A stretch of DNA of 64,000 bases, from NCBI GenBank assembly GCA_009760855.2, contig WPIO01000060.1, positions 2,230,001-2,294,000 of the forward strand, written 5' to 3'. Within the stretch, counting starts at the first letter, position 1. Each line of letters begins with the position of its first letter. Below, piece after piece: positions 23,098 through 34,721 of this stretch. Source of the stretch: Cristatella mucedo (Eukaryota > Bryozoa > Phylactolaemata > Cristatellidae). The position numbers were made by a program, and so were the translations under genes. The notes under the pieces are model-generated. The model was not told where the DNA came from, made no database searches, and was given only the letters and a program-made list of their open reading frames with translations.

Positions 23098-23245
23098 TAT
23101 TAATATTCATTTGTAAGGTTGTTTTCAGAGAACTTAATCTACATTCAGGGACTTTACATAAGCCACGGGTCTTGAGCCTGCGCCGTCGGTTGCTAGATAT
23201 ATTCACCTTGACCTTGGTTCGAGACAAGCACATTAACCACTGGGT
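23098..23245 (-). repeat. SINE family A, diverged copy
   Basis: The LINE-like tail TCAGAGAACTTAATCTACAT and the head (AACCACTGGGTCAAATCAC, inverted) are present. The central region is diverged. Confidence 0.7.
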
Positions 23246-24500
23246 CAAATCACAAGTCTGTATACCAGCACTATATCAGCAGTATGGGTGGCATGAGAAC
23301 ATGGTTGCTCCATGCAAAACTAGAGCCTAAAAAAATTCGATTGTTGCAGAGTGATTTTGCCAAGCTCGAAGTATAAAAAGATGACACGGATCCTAACCTG
23401 GGATCTCAAGTTCAAATCCTGCTACAGCAAAAGGTTTTCGCCTATCAACTAAAACCAACCTATAACCAGAATGATCACGGTGTCAACATTGCATTCGCTT
23501 AAAGACCATTGGCTACAGAAGCTTTACCTCTGCAGGTCCTAGACTGTGGAACTCGCTTCCACAATTCTTACGCAACGACAACACAACTACTCTTCTGCTG
23601 CCGACTATGGCTTATCCATTGGAGCAGTCCTGAGCTGCTACTTCCACGCTACTCACTACCTCAACTGCTCTCCTGACTCTGCTATGCTCCTCACTTTTTT
23701 TTTTTTGCGTGAGACGAAGTCTGTTGGCTACCGAATACGTACTGTACCGAAAGCCGCTTAGGCTGTCAGTGCGCTATGCAAAACTCTCCTGCGTAACACC
23801 CACACAGTCTGTATGGCTTTGTGGAGTTACAGACAGAGATACATTAATTGCATTGCATTTGGAACGAGATGGCAAACATTAAGGGTCCTCAAAAACAGAT
23901 CCCCTATAAGAAGAAATGCATGCATTAGTGTAGGTGCAAAGCTTCCTTGCCACCAAACAAACACGAAAGAACGAAACGAAAAGACGGGGTCAGCAGATTT
24001 TTTGTTTGAAAGAGGTTCACAGGATGAAAGCTTCAATGCGGAATCACCATCGAATCCCGAAGGAAATCCATATCGTCATGGCAAGTGATTTAAACTAAAA
24101 TAAATAAAGTTCCACGATGGGCTATACAGCTGGCCACACTTCATTGCTGGCTCTATTTGCTCACTACTAGACCGCAGTGCATACGAGTAGAGAGTAGACA
24201 TTTCCCAAGCGTTAGTACGAGTCATACTTATAAAATCAGTGATGCTTTCCATCGAATCTGCTTTAAGAGCCGCCCGAGCTGCGCAAGACTAGCCAAGAAA
24301 CCAAGCAGGGAGACAGCCAACCAGTGTAGTCGCGTCGGTCCACCTGTGATGCATGCCACGATGCAGCCACAGCTGACTACAGCATAATGAGCCAGAGACG
24401 ATTTGCAAACGGCCGAGCGCTCAGCCAGCCAGTTCGCTCCAACGAGAAAGTCGTTTTGCGCTGCCGCATGAGGGATCACGAGATTGCATGCATCAGTGTG
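23246..24500. other. No supported gene (ABCC intron)
   Basis: A 91-codon plus-strand frame at 23813-24088 has no recognised family. Around 23811-23870 is a stretch (CTTTGTGGAGTTAC ... GATACATTAA) that recurs near 27970-28020, suggesting a third, undefined repeat family. Confidence 0.35.
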
Positions 24501-24509
24501 ATGGAAAAC

Positions 24510-24608
24510 CTGATAGAACAGTAGCTCTCTCAGGCAGCTGACGATGATCAGGCCACCAAGCAAGGCGACGTAGACGGCCGTTCTCTCAGCCAGGGATTGC
24601 GGCAAGTA
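24510..24608 (-). CDS. ABCC-type transporter exon, membrane helix of TMD2
   Basis: The exon is 99 bp, in phase, with acceptor CTGTACAG and a CAG/GT donor. It encodes a hydrophobic helix, VYVALLGGLIIVSCL, followed by RELLFYQ. This resembles the helix before the coupling region in TMD2 of ABCC proteins, and it reads in phase into the exon at 22977. Confidence 0.75.
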
Positions 24609-24635
24609 CTGTACAGATGGTAGCGACCGAGAGAG

Positions 24636-24717
24636 AGAACCAGAGACAGAGACAGAGACAGAGAGAGACAGAGACAGAGAGAGACAGAGACAGAGAGAGA
24701 CAGAGACAGAGAGAGAC

Positions 24718-24750
<33 letters not shown>

Positions 24751-24860
24751 GACAGACAGAGGGAGACAGAGAGAGAGAGACAGACAGATAGACAGAGACA
24801 GCAAGAGACAGAGATAGAGACAGACGGACAGACAGACAAGAACAGAGAGAGGAAAGAGAG
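24636..24860. repeat. GAGACA-type microsatellite
   Basis: About 220 bp of GAGACA, GACA and GAGA units in irregular order lie just upstream of the TMD2 exon. It creates long frames in several phases that are not genes. Confidence 0.97.
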
Positions 24861-25045
24861 GTATAGTCATGTTGTTTTATCTCAAATTTCTAGTCGCAGA
24901 AATTGGTCAGCCTATCCATGCATGCTGGGCGACTACTAAAGTTTGCTAGGGGCTTGGAGCCGACCTATTATGATTACTATCGTTGTTGTTACTATCAGTA
25001 TTAACTCTCCAGCTTTGTGCCCAGATGCTGTGATGAGTTGCTTTA

Positions 25046-25115
25046 GGAGATGGCATTCAAATCTGTGAGCTCCAGCTCCTTGCCATAGCCTTTCTTAACG
25101 AGGGGATAGAGCCAG
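25046..25115 (-). CDS. ABCC-type transporter exon, linker motif before TMD1
   Basis: The acceptor CGTTTTTGCAG precedes WLYPLVKKGYGKELELTDL. The W(L/M)(N/Y)PLxxxGYxxxLExxDL motif is the hallmark just before TMD1 in ABCC proteins. I see no GT donor after it, and the frame ends at a TAA at about 25044. It lies only about 440 bp from the TMD2 exon, leaving no room for TMD1 or NBD1. Confidence 0.8.
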
Positions 25116-25129
25116 CTGCAAAAACGGAT

Positions 25130-26070
25130 GCAGAGCCATGAGACTAAGAGGCTACAGCGAGATACAACAGCCGTGTGAATTGCATGGCAAGCCCCAAGCT
25201 CTCCAGTGGGTAACTTCTCAAGCAGGGCTAGCAGACCCGAGGTCATCGCAAAAAGGTCGACTGGGTCTAAAAACAGTCCTGGTCAGCAGCAAGGGCACAG
25301 TTAGCAGTAAATAAGATGATGTCGACAGCAATCCGGAAGTATACAAGTAGCAGCAGAGAAGCATCTGCTTCTAAGCACTGACAAGAACAAGTGGAGGTCT
25401 TAGCGTGATTATTGCCTGAGCTAAGGTTATTTTTCTTTACATTTGTGCTACAAAAAGAAGTAAAAAGGGCAAGCTACAAAACCAAACCCCTGTCATCAAT
25501 TGATATGGAGTCAGCCATCACTAGGATAAGAACATGAACCTTACATCCATTCTGAGCATAATAGTCAAATCACCTATGCACAATCCAAAAAAGCTGATGT
25601 CGCCCATCACTGTCTAATTAACCACACTCAGGTCAGCACAAGACATGATGATTCTTGAGGATAGTTAGCAGATCGCTTGTGGAGCTTCTTTCAAGAGAAA
25701 TATAGATATCGTACGTTACCATGTACAAGTCCTGCTTTACCTGTAACTTGGGGTCAGATAATGGAGAAGGGGCTAATACATGGGAGGTTAGTTTCTTGCT
25801 TTAATATTGTGCTAAACATGTATCTGCTTTGAATGCCACCCAAAAAAAAATTAACTGATCGCCAAAATGTGTTATATAAGAACTAGAAAAAAGAAGAATT
25901 AATCATCACCATTCCTGATGCAGAAGATAGAGATGGTGACATGGAAGATTATTATGAGTCTTGATATTGTTCAGGTCATTCAGTTATTGACAAAAAAATT
26001 CCCAAATAATTGGTTCAACAACTTTGGGGGCCTTGTATATTGGGGGGGGTTTATACATGGTAAAATATGA
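25130..26070. other. No supported gene
   Basis: AT-rich sequence with no recognised exon or repeat. Confidence 0.4.
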
Positions 26071-26071
26071 T

Positions 26072-26200
26072 AATAATATAATATCGTGCATTCTATAGTG
26101 CCCTAAGAGGACTTAGTCTCTATTGAGGCACTTCAGATATACCACAGGGGGGAGGGGCTCGAGCCCACGACCTCAAAAGTCACGACCCAGGTCGTCAACT
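26072..26200 (-). repeat. SINE family A copy
   Basis: It contains the tail GCCCTAAGAGGACTTAGTCT and the B-box-like GGGGCTCGAGCCC. The head is diverged beyond about 26200. Confidence 0.8.
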
Positions 26201-26457
26201 ATGTTCGAATTGACCTCGGTCGATAAGATCAGATTGGGTCCAAAAGGTAGCAGACCCACTGCACTGCACTCCTTCAGTAACATGGCCCTGAACTCCTACT
26301 CCTGCATAAAGTAATTGCAATCAAGAATGTCAGGCCCAACTTGAGCAAAAGGGAGTGCCGGCCAGCTGCTAGATTAACTAGAAATTCGGAGCTGGAGCAG
26401 CCAGGTGCACCCTATCGTCCTCTGGAGGGGTGTCACGTGCATGGAGCTTAACAGATC

Positions 26458-26632
26458 AGCTGTGATGGCACACTAGGTAAGGCGGTTGCTTTCACAACCT
26501 CGGTCCCGAGGTCGTGGGTTCGATTCCTGCGGTGGGCGATTCTTTATCGCCACTGCAAGCTGTGGTGATAGCTGTAAAGGCTCTTCTGTCGCTAAACAAA
26601 AAGAGGCTGATTAATCAGCTAGAATTTTTTTT
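26458..26632 (+). repeat. SINE family B, full copy
   Basis: It begins GCTGTGATGGCACACTAGGT. The B box is GTGGGTTCGATTCC, the body is GGCTCTTCTGTCGC, and the 3' end is GATTAATCAGCTAGAATT with a T run. Confidence 0.9.
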
Positions 26633-27052
26633 TCTTATCGAAAAGTGGCCCTTTTCACTGTCAAAACCCGATGGCTTCATCAAGCAATTTCAGATGGCTG
26701 CAGAAGATGCAAGGGTCGGCAGCGGCAGTCGCAGGCAATGCAGCTGATTGATTCTAGTAATAGCAAACCATGAGGCTGACCATGATGTCATGCATGTTTA
26801 TTTGTGTCCCAAAACCTAAGTCTATAGGGGACTGGTCATTCTAGGATCACCGATTCATAAGGCTAAATAAATGCAACAACTTTCTGTGAATATGGACACA
26901 TTTAGCAATGCCTACTGTTGCACAACGGGACAGTTTCTTCACCACGAGAGATGCAAACTGACGAGGGCTGGTCAATAGAGCTCATAGACAATATGTATAC
27001 AGATCTAGCAAACCCCTACCATTTCAGACAACTGTTTTGTAGCTAACTTTTA

Positions 27053-27545
27053 GGTCACTTCATTCTTTGGCTCCAGCCTATCTCTCAGATATACTCCCCC
27101 ATCAGGCCAAGCATCGTACCACCTGCTTTTCGGAATCCAACAGTCTACAAATACCTCGTACAAACCCCAAATCTTTTGGAGACCATGCATGTAGTTCGTA
27201 TGCTTCCATAGCCTGGAACTCCCTCCCGACTTGCATCAGAACATCGCCTGACTTGACCACATTTAAAAAGAACTTAAAAACACCTATTTAGGACAGCATT
27301 TAGTGGGTCCCTTTGATTCGTCCATCATGTGCTTATTAGTGTTGACACTGTGCATGCTGCCACTAACCACATCTGCATGCTGACCCTGTGCATGTCACCC
27401 CTAACCATGTTTATTCATGTTGTTTGTCAAGCATGATATTACTCACCATTCAATTGCATTTCCCTTTGCAGCAAATGTAAAGCGCCTAGAGAGAGATTGA
27501 GTTCTCCGAGGGCGCTTTATCGAGTGCATTCAACTATTATTATTC
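27053..27545 (+). pseudogene. CR1/L2-like LINE: RT C-terminus and 3' end
   Basis: A frame at 27067-27291 encodes LAPAYLSDILPHQAKHRTTC-type sequence and a short basic end (FKKNLKT). Then comes the 3' UTR with GGGCGCTTTATCGAGTGCAT and an ATT tail. It is 5'-truncated. Confidence 0.88.
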
Positions 27546-27784
27546 TTACAACTGCTAAGCCCTATGCACAATGCCCGGCCGGCTACCATTGCAGCTCTGG
27601 TCAAACGTAATTGTTGCTCTGCAGTTTAATGAGCTTAATTAAAGTTGACATAGATTAAAAAAACGGATTCGAGTTTTGTGAATGTGTTCATACACTATCA
27701 TCTATACACTAGCTTGTACCAGCTCCAGTCGCCATTTTAACGAAAACTGCTTGTGAGTTGGCTACAAAAAAAACATCCATAAAA

Positions 27785-27945
27785 TTTAACCACCTTTTTG
27801 TATAGCGACAAAGGAGCCTTTAAGGCTATCACCGCCGCTTGCTGTGGTGATAAGGAATCAATCGCCACAGGACTTGAACCCACGACTTCGGGACCGAGGT
27901 CAAGAAAATCAACTGCCTTACCTAGTGTGCTATCACGGCTTTCCT
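27785..27945 (-). repeat. SINE family B copy
   Basis: It is an inverse copy containing GGACTTGAACCCACGACTTC and ending with the tRNA-like start (read minus: AGCCGTGATAGCACACTAGG). Confidence 0.87.
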
Positions 27946-28024
27946 TCGCAATCACCCGTATGGTCTTGCGACTTTGTGGAGTTACAAATGAAGATACATT
28001 AAATAAAATTACATTACATTTTCG

Positions 28025-29310
28025 TTGAAGGCAGTCACATCCGGCTGGGCACCTTTTATGAGTGGCTAGGCATGTCAATACGGACCGATTAAGTAGAACC
28101 AAAGTTATCACTTCGTCGATAAGTTGGCACGATTCAGTTCAGCCCATTTAGTTAGCTCCCAACCATGAAATAGTCAGCCGGAATTGGCAGTGTAAGAAAA
28201 AAGTCGGCCGAGTAACCTGTGCTTATGATAAAACACGAGAGGAACTTACTCGAGCACATGACGGAACTATCATGCTTAACGACTAATGCTGCTGAGGCAG
28301 GCGCTATCATGCCTATCCTAAATGGAACCACTGAAATGCTGTATGCATTGCAGAAGGATACGCCTAGGGAAAGCAAAGAAGAGGCCGGAACAAAAGGCAC
28401 ACAGGCAGCATTCAAACTCGCACACTACAGGACCTGCAGGTAGCCTGCTAGCCGGATGCAGCACTGCAGAAAACTGGGTCACTCTCTGACGTCGCATCAT
28501 ACGGCTCAACCGTCGTGAAGTTACGACCAGAAGCTACCACCTCGAACTACGCCATGCAGGCAGAAGGGTCTCTGTTTCTAGGAATTTGAACACAGGGAGT
28601 TTCGACTAGCGAGAGCCGTGCAACTGAGCCCCTGCAGGGTCGCAAGTCTCAAGCTGTTGCTTCACTTTCTTTCCGACTCACACTATACTTACTTAGCAGT
28701 AGGTCCTCACGACACAGGCGATTGCGCAAACTGGTCAGCCCAAGCGCCACAGGCAGGTCTTGTGGATTTTTCTTGACAGACCTGTTTTTGGTAGAGCAAG
28801 GACAACACGGGAGCTTATTCAGAGTAGCAAGGCAAAAGCTTTCAGAAGGATATGCCGGACTTCGAACTTCATTACCAGGGAAAATACAACAAAAACATAA
28901 TTAGGGACTATGTTTAAACACTTGATAGAAAAAACCGATTTGCTAAATAGCTGCAGATCTCAAACATCTACTCAATTTTGAACCCTTTTAAGAGGCCATG
29001 ACTTCAGAGTATACACGTGGTAATTTTGATTCATCTTTTGTCCTTTCTGCCCAAACGTGTGCTACAAGATGCAAATCTGTCAGGTTTCTCATTCTATGTG
29101 AGTTAATTTATGGCTAATCAGGTTAATTTTAGGTTATTCGGTGTCCTGGCCACATAAGCAAAGTGTGTATAGAATAATGTCAATTTTCTATACTTTTAAG
29201 GCATAACTATTTAGGTAATGCCGCCACCAGTGGAAATTGATAGAGGTACAGTTGTGAGAACAAAATTTGGAACATCATATTGTTCTATACTTCCAGTTAA
29301 CTCAAGCAGA
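28025..29310. other. No supported gene
   Basis: The frame at 28219-28443 (74 codons) has no recognised family. No exon borders or repeats are named here. Confidence 0.4.
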
Positions 29311-29312
29311 GG

Positions 29313-29482
29313 AGTAAGCCGATTTAACAGCCTCATTTATATATCGGCAGAAGAGCCCTCACGGCTATCACCACTGCGAGCAGTGGATAACAAAAGATCG
29401 CCCACTGCAGGACTCGAACTATCTATCTCTGTCTATGCCATAAAGAGCAAGCAGATTACCCCCTGGACCAATATCCAGGGGA
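29313..29482 (-). repeat. SINE family B copy, diverged head
   Basis: It contains TTTAACAGCCTCATTTATAT, GAAGAGCCCTCACGGCTATC and CTGCAGGACTCGAAC. The 5' head differs from family B (GGTCCAGGGG, read minus). Confidence 0.78.
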
Positions 29483-29484
29483 TG

Positions 29485-31375
29485 CCTCCACTTAAGTGCA
29501 AGCATCTGTGTGCTCAAAAATGATAATAACCTGTCCCTGATCAATCTCACGAGTCAAGACAGTACCCTTAAATTAATGCTAGGCTCCATTCTCACAACAG
29601 CCGGTTCATCTCACTTGCCTGGGGATAATAAGTAGGGCATGGCATTAGAGCAACCTGCCTTTCATTGTACTGCCCCTGTGAGCTGTAATTATAAACCTTA
29701 TCTTTCTCCCCATCTCTAGCATCTGGTTCCTGGCAATCTTACAATTGGACGATATCTCTCCCAGTTAGCAGAACTTCCTAACCTGCGGGTTAAAATAGGA
29801 CATGGTTTTGTGCTCACTGCCTCGGCATGAATTGCTAATGAGTGGCCGGTATGTGCTGCTGTCTTGTCACTCACAAGATGCATTAGTGGAAATCAAGTGG
29901 CAGCTAGGCAATCTAAGCACAGTGACTTGGGACAGAGTCCCTCTTGCTCACGGCTTCCTTTTTCAGCTTTATGTGTGGCAAGTCATCAAGACAGTGCAGG
30001 TTGCAATTAGTACACCACTAGTACAAATACCAACTGCCAGGGCTAGTTTGGCTGTTTTCTTAGTCTAATTCTCCATCTGGACTGAATTGAAAGCAAAAGC
30101 TAAGTTGATTTACCAGCATTCTGCCTCTCTGACTTAAGGATTTCCTCTCAAGTAATTTGATTATTCTCCACAATGAAAGCTAGGTCGGGCAGATTCTAAT
30201 GTGGTTGATTTCGCATTCAACGTTTCAAATAACAGAAGAGGGCTGAGCTGCAAGCATGCACAGGCTGTCAGTGGGCAGAAATTATTCTGCCAACTACTAT
30301 TGTTACCGAATTCTGCATATCTGATCTCATGCAGATCTCACATTGTCTGCAGTTTGCGCTTTCGTCAGTAATCAGTATCACGAATCATGTGGGCAGCAAA
30401 ACGTCTTAAGACATCGACATTAATACTGTCCAAACAAGCATATCGACCTTGCCCTTGCTTTCCAATCCTCTGTCCGACCTGTACAGGAGGGAGAATGCTG
30501 CTACATCACGACACCAGCCGATGTTCTGGAGGACATGTTCGCTCTTCTGATGAAGCGAATCCTATGCTCTCGCCCAGACGGCCTATGGCTTACTGCACAC
30601 AATCAACTAGCTAATACTACTGAGTACAAGCTTGAGTATGCACACAACAGATCACGACTGACAGTCCATCGACTGGCGTACGCGGACTACTGTAGATCAT
30701 GCCAATCTATCATAGCTCAGGCTAAGACCAGGTTCTAAAAATACAGAGTCGAATCACCTAACCACAATCAAAAATTGCTGATTTTGACCATGGCCAGTTG
30801 CCTTAACCACTCTCAGGTAAGCACCTGACCTAATGATCTTGGCAGCAATTTAGCAGATCGCTTTTTGAGCTTCTATGACAGCAAGATAGATTAGAGATTC
30901 AGTGTAAAAGCAACATCCCCACTGCACTGCTCTCCCTCAGTCACATTGCTATTGGACTCCTCTTCCTCAATTTCTTGCAGCTACTCAGAAGATACCTACA
31001 AGCATTCTACTATTGACAATCTCGAAGTTCATCTACCAGTCAGAGAAGACTACTAACCCTCTAGACACTATACCCTCTGTCTTCTCCTGAGATGCATCGA
31101 TTGGCAGCTGCCCAGCTTAACTAACACAATAAATGTATTGGTAGCCCCAGGTCTTGCTCTTGCACTTTTTTAAATGGCTGTCGCCGCCACTCACTAAGAC
31201 GACAGCAGTAGACCACGAGAACTTATGCAACATCAGCCCAGTCCCTATCCACAGGCCTTATCAAAGAAACGAAACAAGTATACCAAACCAGCTAAACTCT
31301 AATATTAAAACTCTGAACTAAACATGTAAGTACTAGTCTGGTTTTAGAGCTAATTACTCTCACCATCAGCATTGC
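29485..31375. other. No supported gene
   Basis: Short frames near 29802-30068 and 30387-30738 have no family I can name. Confidence 0.35.
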
Positions 31376-31379
31376 TTCG

Positions 31380-31725
31380 TCTGTATAACGTTCTCATTGC
31401 ACATTCTCGAAGCCAACCTATCCCAACTACTCTCTAATTAGGCCAGGTATCATACCAATCCTTCTACCATCTCAAGTCATTTAGCTGTGCCACAAACGAA
31501 CCTCAAATCCTCGTTGGAGACCGGTCCTTTCATTGCTATGCTCCCAAAGCCTGGTGCTCACTGCCGACTGATGCGACGACATCCCCGGACTTGACGACAT
31601 TTGAAAAGAAGCTAAAAACACACCAGTTCCTAACAGCTCTGACTGAGTCCTAGTGATTCGTACGCTGCGAGCCCATGCGTGCATACTGATGCAGTGCATG
31701 TTATCATTAACCAATCGACATGCTT
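31380..31725 (+). pseudogene. Old CR1/L2-like LINE fragment
   Basis: Degenerate sequence matches the end of the LINE RT region. It contains GACCGGTC...TATGCTCCCAAAGCC and CTTGACGACATTTGAAAAGA, in the same order as the copies at 18.7 and 27.2 kb. Confidence 0.65.
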
Positions 31726-31924
31726 CTTTCCCTGCGCATATGAAATGAACGGAAAGAAATTTAGTTTCTTTTAGAGGGAGCCTCGCAAATGTCTTCTGAT
31801 TGGCACTATTTTTTTTTTATCAAGAGACAGCTGCTGCTCCCACGACGACAACTGCTAGCTAACAGTCAGAGCTCTGGGGAGGGAAAGGCGCACTTGTCTC
31901 ATCCATCTGCTCCATGAGCAAGCA

Positions 31925-31982
31925 CTGGCTGCTCGTTGCACGCCGTCTGCTCGTTGCACGCCGTCTGCTCGTCTCGCGCCAA
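31925..31982. repeat. 21-bp tandem repeat
   Basis: Roughly 2.5 copies of a CTGCTCGTTGCACGCCGT unit. Confidence 0.8.
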
Positions 31983-32216
31983 CTGCCCGCTGCTGTGCTA
32001 GAACGCGACAAGTCGGAGCTGGAGAGCAAGCTGAAGCCGACTGTGAGGAGCTACTTACTAATGCATACTGGCCAGCACTGCAAGATGAGAAAGCCTGAAA
32101 GGCAAAGCTGTGGGCCAGCCCAAGCTGCTGTTCGTCTACTAGCTCGGCAAACAGCTGCCTCTGCCTTGCTTTTTCCACCAGCCACCCTTGGCCAGCAGTG
32201 GTAGCAGAGAGAGGGT

Positions 32217-32395
32217 GGTGAACCGTGATGGCACACTAGGTACGGCGATTGCATTTTACGACCTCGGTCCCGAGGTCGTGGGTTCGAATCCTGCGGTGGG
32301 CGACCCTTTCTTTATTGCTGCTTCGAGCAGTGGTGATAGCTGTAAAGGCTCTTCTGTCGTTATACGAAAGTGGCTGTTAAATCAGCAAGCATTCT
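32217..32395 (+). repeat. SINE family B, full copy
   Basis: It begins GTGAACCGTGATGGCACACT. The B box GGTTCGAATCC is a perfect Pol III consensus. The 3' end is GTGGCTGTTAAATCAGC. It is flanked downstream by a short tandem duplication. Confidence 0.92.
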
Positions 32396-32398
32396 TTT

Positions 32399-32475
32399 TT
32401 TTAGAGGGGAGAGATTCATGAACATTCCTGGTATTTTTTTAGAGGGAAGAGATTCACAAACATCCCTGGTATTTC
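32399..32475. repeat. Tandem duplication next to a SINE
   Basis: Two copies of TTTTAGAGGG...GAGATTCA...ACATTCCTGGTAT, about 40 bp each. It begins in the T run of the SINE. Confidence 0.75.
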
Positions 32476-32689
32476 AGTATCACTCGGGTCCTTGCTGCCA
32501 GGTGCTTCGGTGCAACACGGTAAACTAAGCACCCTAACAGCTGTCTTATTCGTTAGCTACCATTTGAAGCACGGTGCCTTTGTGTGTGATTACAACAGTG
32601 GGTAGTCCACAAGACCAGATAGCTCAAGTGCCCCTTAATTGGCACTGGCCATCCATTGGTATGGGTCTATTTATTAAAATAATAACATT

Positions 32690-32757
32690 TGGGCACTTTT
32701 ATACAGCCCCAAGAGAACATGATGTCTATCCAGGTGCTATCAAACTGGCAGCATAAG
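32690..32757 (-). repeat. SINE family A tail fragment
   Basis: It contains GCCCCAAGAGAACATGATGT and TCTATCCAGGTGCT only. The head is absent. Confidence 0.6.
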
Positions 32758-33275
32758 AATCCACATCCAAGTGGCAATGACACCCAAGCTATCCGGCATG
32801 CCAAAAAGCAAAAAACTTGCTCTTAGCATGCTTAGGCAAGCATGCTAAAGCAGCAGATGATGATGCCTAGCAGAACTGATCGAGCACAGTATCGGTCACC
32901 GTGTGCCACAGGTCCTCATAGGACCATAACTTGGCCACACTCTTCCAACGAAAGAAGACCGATGGCAACGAATGCTACTTATGCTTTGGGCATTCACTCG
33001 AAAACACTCCAGAATGGTGGCATCGCTTAGCTCTCGAAGTATTATGGAGCTGCAAGTAAAGGTGCACACACACGCAAGCACAAACACGTGCATAAACCCA
33101 CATATCCTCTACTGCGCACACCACACGAACAGATGCAAGCACGAGCTTGCACTTACACAAAGGTGTTGACTGGAACCATACAGCAAACCATAGCCAAGGT
33201 AAATCTGCTAGCAGAACAGCACGTATGACAGTTCGGTCTAATTATCAGCACAGAGATGGAGTTATGTCACAGCTG

Positions 33276-33446
33276 GCATTTGGAAAGATTGGTGTGCATT
33301 TGGAAAGATTGGCGAGCATTTGGAAAGATTGGCGAGCATTTGGAAAAATATTGGCGAGCATTTGGAAAAATATTGGCGTGCAATTGGAAAAATATTGGTG
33401 TGGATTTGGAAAAATATTGGTGTGCATTTGGAAAGATTGGCGAGCA
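33276..33446. repeat. 20/22-bp minisatellite
   Basis: Eight units of GCATTTGGAAAGATTGGCGA (20 bp) or the variant GCATTTGGAAAAATATTGG plus CGA/TGT (22 bp). The short form is at both ends and the long form is in the middle. It reads open in several phases, but only because the unit lacks stops. Confidence 0.95.
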
Positions 33447-33794
33447 AAGAAATTTTCTGGAACAGGCTCAAGCTTGACCTAGGAAGGGGGAGAGAGAGCC
33501 CACAAGGAAGGGGGAGAGAGAACAGCAAGCTGTACAGGGTCAGCCTCAGGGTCCTCTTACTCTCAGCATACCTGAGCAGCCTGCCTACGTCTGGAAAGGG
33601 GAGGCTGACCACTACAGCAGCAAGTCACAATAGTGCCATTTGAAGGAGCAAGCTAGAATGACCCACAGCCAGCACGACGTTATTCATTCAACAGCCTGAA
33701 GGAAAAGAAGAAATGTGAAGCCGCGAAACCGAGCAACTGCCCTATGTGCCACACTCAAGTCTAAAAAAGACTTCTACTCCAGAATAGCTGATGC

Positions 33795-33935
33795 CAGGCA
33801 TGAATGAGCACTGTGGGTTTACAATGGCCTTCTGACGAATGCTGATCAGGATTGAGCCTCTCCGAAGGTTCTCCTAGAATTATCAGCTGCATTTGATGCT
33901 ACTAACAGTTCATCTCACGATAGGCAATAATTTGT
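33795..33935 (+). pseudogene. Old RT fragment (LINE palm region)
   Basis: One plus frame includes LLELSAAFDAT, resembling the LxDLSAAFDTVDH block of CR1/L2-type RTs. Only about 40 codons are recognisable. Confidence 0.5.
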
Positions 33936-34411
33936 ATTATTATGCTTCATCTATGTGGATCGACAGCCTTAATGCACCCATCCATGCTATTGCCATGCAG
34001 GCCGTTCTCACTTATCATGCGTAGTCGTCACATACAGTCTATGGTAAGAGTCAGAAAAGCGATTTAGTTCTCTTGAAAAATAAACTAAATGCTACGGTAT
34101 TTTTATTTAAGATATCTTAAAACAGATAATCAGGAGCAGGGCAGAAAAAGGGGGCAATGCCGACTGCCACCTCGAAGCTGGAGGCTAAAGTCCCAGCAGA
34201 AGAAACTGTTCCCTTTGGTGAAACGTCTCTACTTAGGAATCGGAGCCGGCTTCTGGCTAGGCAAGCAGTGAAGGTCATGTATGGAGTTAGTAACCATGCC
34301 TACAGTCGACTAGACAAACACATCATAAGAAAAACAACACAATTGAAAATTTAAGGTCAGACCCAAATGTCAGGGGATGCATCGGATCTAAAAGCTAACT
34401 AAGCTTTTCTA

Positions 34412-34431
34412 TCACACACTTACACACACGC

Positions 34432-34475
<44 letters not shown>
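34412..34475. repeat. CA/TA dinucleotide repeat
   Basis: An ACACAC run passes into an ATATAT run. Confidence 0.95.
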
Positions 34476-34478
<3 letters not shown>

Positions 34479-34582
34479 CATATTCTGAAAATAAACATGC
34501 GAATGATTAGCGACAATGCGTAGGCAAAGCAGGAGTGAGCTCACACAATGGCAAGCAGCCGGCTGCAGGAGCCGGCTACTTA

Positions 34583-34720
34583 TATGCATGTATGTATTAT
34601 GTATGTATGCATGTATGTGTGTATGTATTCATGTATGTATGTATGTATGTATGTATGTATGTGTGTGTGTATGTATGTATGTATGTATGTGTGTGTGTAT
34701 GTATGTATGTATGTATTTGC
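34583..34720. repeat. TATG/TG microsatellite
   Basis: TATG units are interspersed with TGTG. It creates Met-Tyr-Val-Cys frames in all phases. Confidence 0.97.
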
Positions 34721-34721
34721 C

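Noticed and set aside
24228-24870. Long minus-strand frames rich in Ser, Leu and Cys
   Set aside because: They are produced by the GAGACA microsatellite in several phases. Only the 99-bp segment at 24510-24608 has splice borders and ABCC character.
32217-32395. Possible tRNA gene (perfect B box)
   Set aside because: The sequence has SINE body and tail features and many related copies. It does not fold as a complete tRNA by eye.
33147-33643. Overlapping frames of 60 to 116 codons on both strands
   Set aside because: They follow the 20/22-bp minisatellite and have no domain.
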